This document shows positions 6,364 to 6,572 of a stretch of DNA of 6,572 nt, one piece after another; positions within the stretch are counted from its first letter, which is position 1, and the number at the start of each line of letters is the position of its first letter. The stretch spans positions 1 to 6,572 of the forward strand of contig JAIENH010000373.1 of the NCBI GenBank assembly GCA_019751475.1. The letters run 5' to 3'. A model generated the notes under the pieces. It had not been told where the DNA came from and searched no databases. It saw only the letters and a program-made list of their open reading frames with translations. The DNA comes from Cyclobacteriaceae bacterium. GTDB lineage: Bacteria; Bacteroidota; Bacteroidia; Cytophagales; Cyclobacteriaceae. Position numbers and translations under genes: made by a program.

Positions 6364-6371
6364 CAAAGGTA
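6364..6371 (-). promoter_or_regulatory. Bacteroidota -7 element of the helicase gene
   Basis: On the minus strand this reads TACCTTTG followed by CCGCC, a full match to TAnnTTTG in a context common before Bacteroidota genes. It lies 18 bases before the helicase ATG, so transcription should start near 6358 with a leader of only about a dozen bases. That leaves no room for the long 5' leader used in cold-shock control of enterobacterial deaD. No clear TTG is found at -33; instead a 5-bp inverted repeat, ACCAG (6382-6386) and CTGGT (6398-6402), occupies that area. Confidence 0.6.
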
Positions 6372-6418
6372 CGGTTAATCCACCAGACGGGGGCAGGCTG
6401 GTAAAACCACGAGGGCAA

Positions 6419-6442
6419 CGTGATGTTTAGGCAACGATCACG
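6419..6442. repeat. Inverted repeat interleaved with a direct repeat in the right intergenic region
   Basis: CGTGAT (6419-6424) and ATCACG (6437-6442) form a perfect 6-bp inverted repeat with a 12-base spacer. The heptamer GGCAACG occurs at 6414-6420 and again at 6430-6436, a 16-base period that overlaps the same dyad. This could be a regulator-binding site upstream of the helicase, or chance. Confidence 0.3.
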
Positions 6443-6476
6443 AAATAAAGTAATGCTATCGACTTTGATTACAGAA

Positions 6477-6500
6477 TAAAAGCAATGCTCGCAGCTTTTA
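6477..6500. repeat. 7-bp inverted repeat TAAAAGC / GCTTTTA
   Basis: Perfect 7-base arms (6477-6483 and 6494-6500) surround a 10-base spacer. The stem is AT-rich and is not followed by a T run on either strand, so it would be a weak terminator at best; an operator is an equal possibility. No gene end lies nearby on either strand within the window. Confidence 0.35.
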
Positions 6501-6525
6501 ATGTCTGTATCTGGGGGAAAATCCC

Positions 6526-6561
6526 TCGCCTTTAGGCGAAGACTTTAGTTTAATAATTTTG
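6526..6561 (+). promoter_or_regulatory. Possible rightward promoter with a small hairpin at its -33 region
   Basis: TAATTTTG at 6554-6561 fully matches the Bacteroidota -7 box TAnnTTTG. At 19 bases upstream the sequence is TTTA (6531-6534) instead of TTTG, and this forms the loop of a small hairpin, TCGCC (6526-6530) with GGCGA (6535-6539). If real, it drives a gene that begins beyond the window. An ATG at 6563-6565 directly after the box leaves almost no leader and is probably not the start. Confidence 0.33.
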
Positions 6562-6572
6562 TATGAAGCGAA

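Noticed and set aside
6423..6479. An 18-codon open frame (starting MFRQRS) in the right intergenic region
   Set aside because: Too short, no promoter box or start context, and it overlaps the dyads; no evidence of coding.
6563..6572. Start of a further gene at the ATG near the right edge
   Set aside because: Only three codons are visible, and the ATG lies two bases after the proposed -7 box, so it is likely upstream of or at the transcription start.
1..6572. Signs of a mobile element, CRISPR array, defence island or toxin-antitoxin pair
   Set aside because: No transposase, integrase, long terminal repeats, regularly spaced repeats or matching small gene pairs were seen on either strand.

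Overview
The window looks like ordinary chromosomal DNA from a member of the Bacteroidota, most likely the Cytophagales side of the phylum (inference). The signs are promoter -7 boxes of the Bacteroidota type TAnnTTTG (the clearest is CAAAGGTA at 6364-6371, read on the minus strand), no Shine-Dalgarno sequences before any gene, moderate GC content, and proteins with the flavour of that phylum: an ALDH7-type semialdehyde dehydrogenase, a stand-alone receiver protein with a DIDMP motif, a large all-helical protein of unknown function, and a DeaD-like helicase with a long basic tail.

Layout, left to right. 14-1549 (+) encodes an alpha-aminoadipic semialdehyde / piperideine-6-carboxylate dehydrogenase (lysine catabolism). 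1550-1622 is a short spacer with a 17-bp near-perfect palindrome and a possible Bacteroidota promoter. 1623-2030 (+) encodes a single-domain response regulator. 2027-3508 (-) encodes an uncharacterised 493-residue helical protein whose stop codon overlaps that of the response regulator. 3509-3652 is a divergent control region. 3653-4585 (+) encodes a one-PDZ HtrA/DegP-type serine protease without an export signal. 4586-6346 (-) encodes a DEAD-box RNA helicase; its stop codon abuts that of the protease, and a rho-independent terminator for the protease spans both stops. 6347-6572 is non-coding, with the helicase promoter, several dyad symmetries and a possible rightward promoter at the edge.

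The genes do not form an operon. Apart from the first two, each gene is on the opposite strand from the one before it, with two tail-to-tail junctions that have no spacer at all. They look like separate housekeeping and stress functions: amino-acid breakdown, signalling, protein quality control and RNA remodelling. A functional link between the response regulator and the 493-residue protein is possible from the overlap alone, but nothing else supports it.

I found no CRISPR array, mobile element, tRNA, rRNA or recognisable new multi-gene system. The points most worth following are the terminator nested across two abutting stop codons, the palindrome before the response regulator, the five-fold pentapeptide repeat in the helicase tail, the export-signal-less HtrA, and the unknown helical protein with a helix-turn-helix-like segment.
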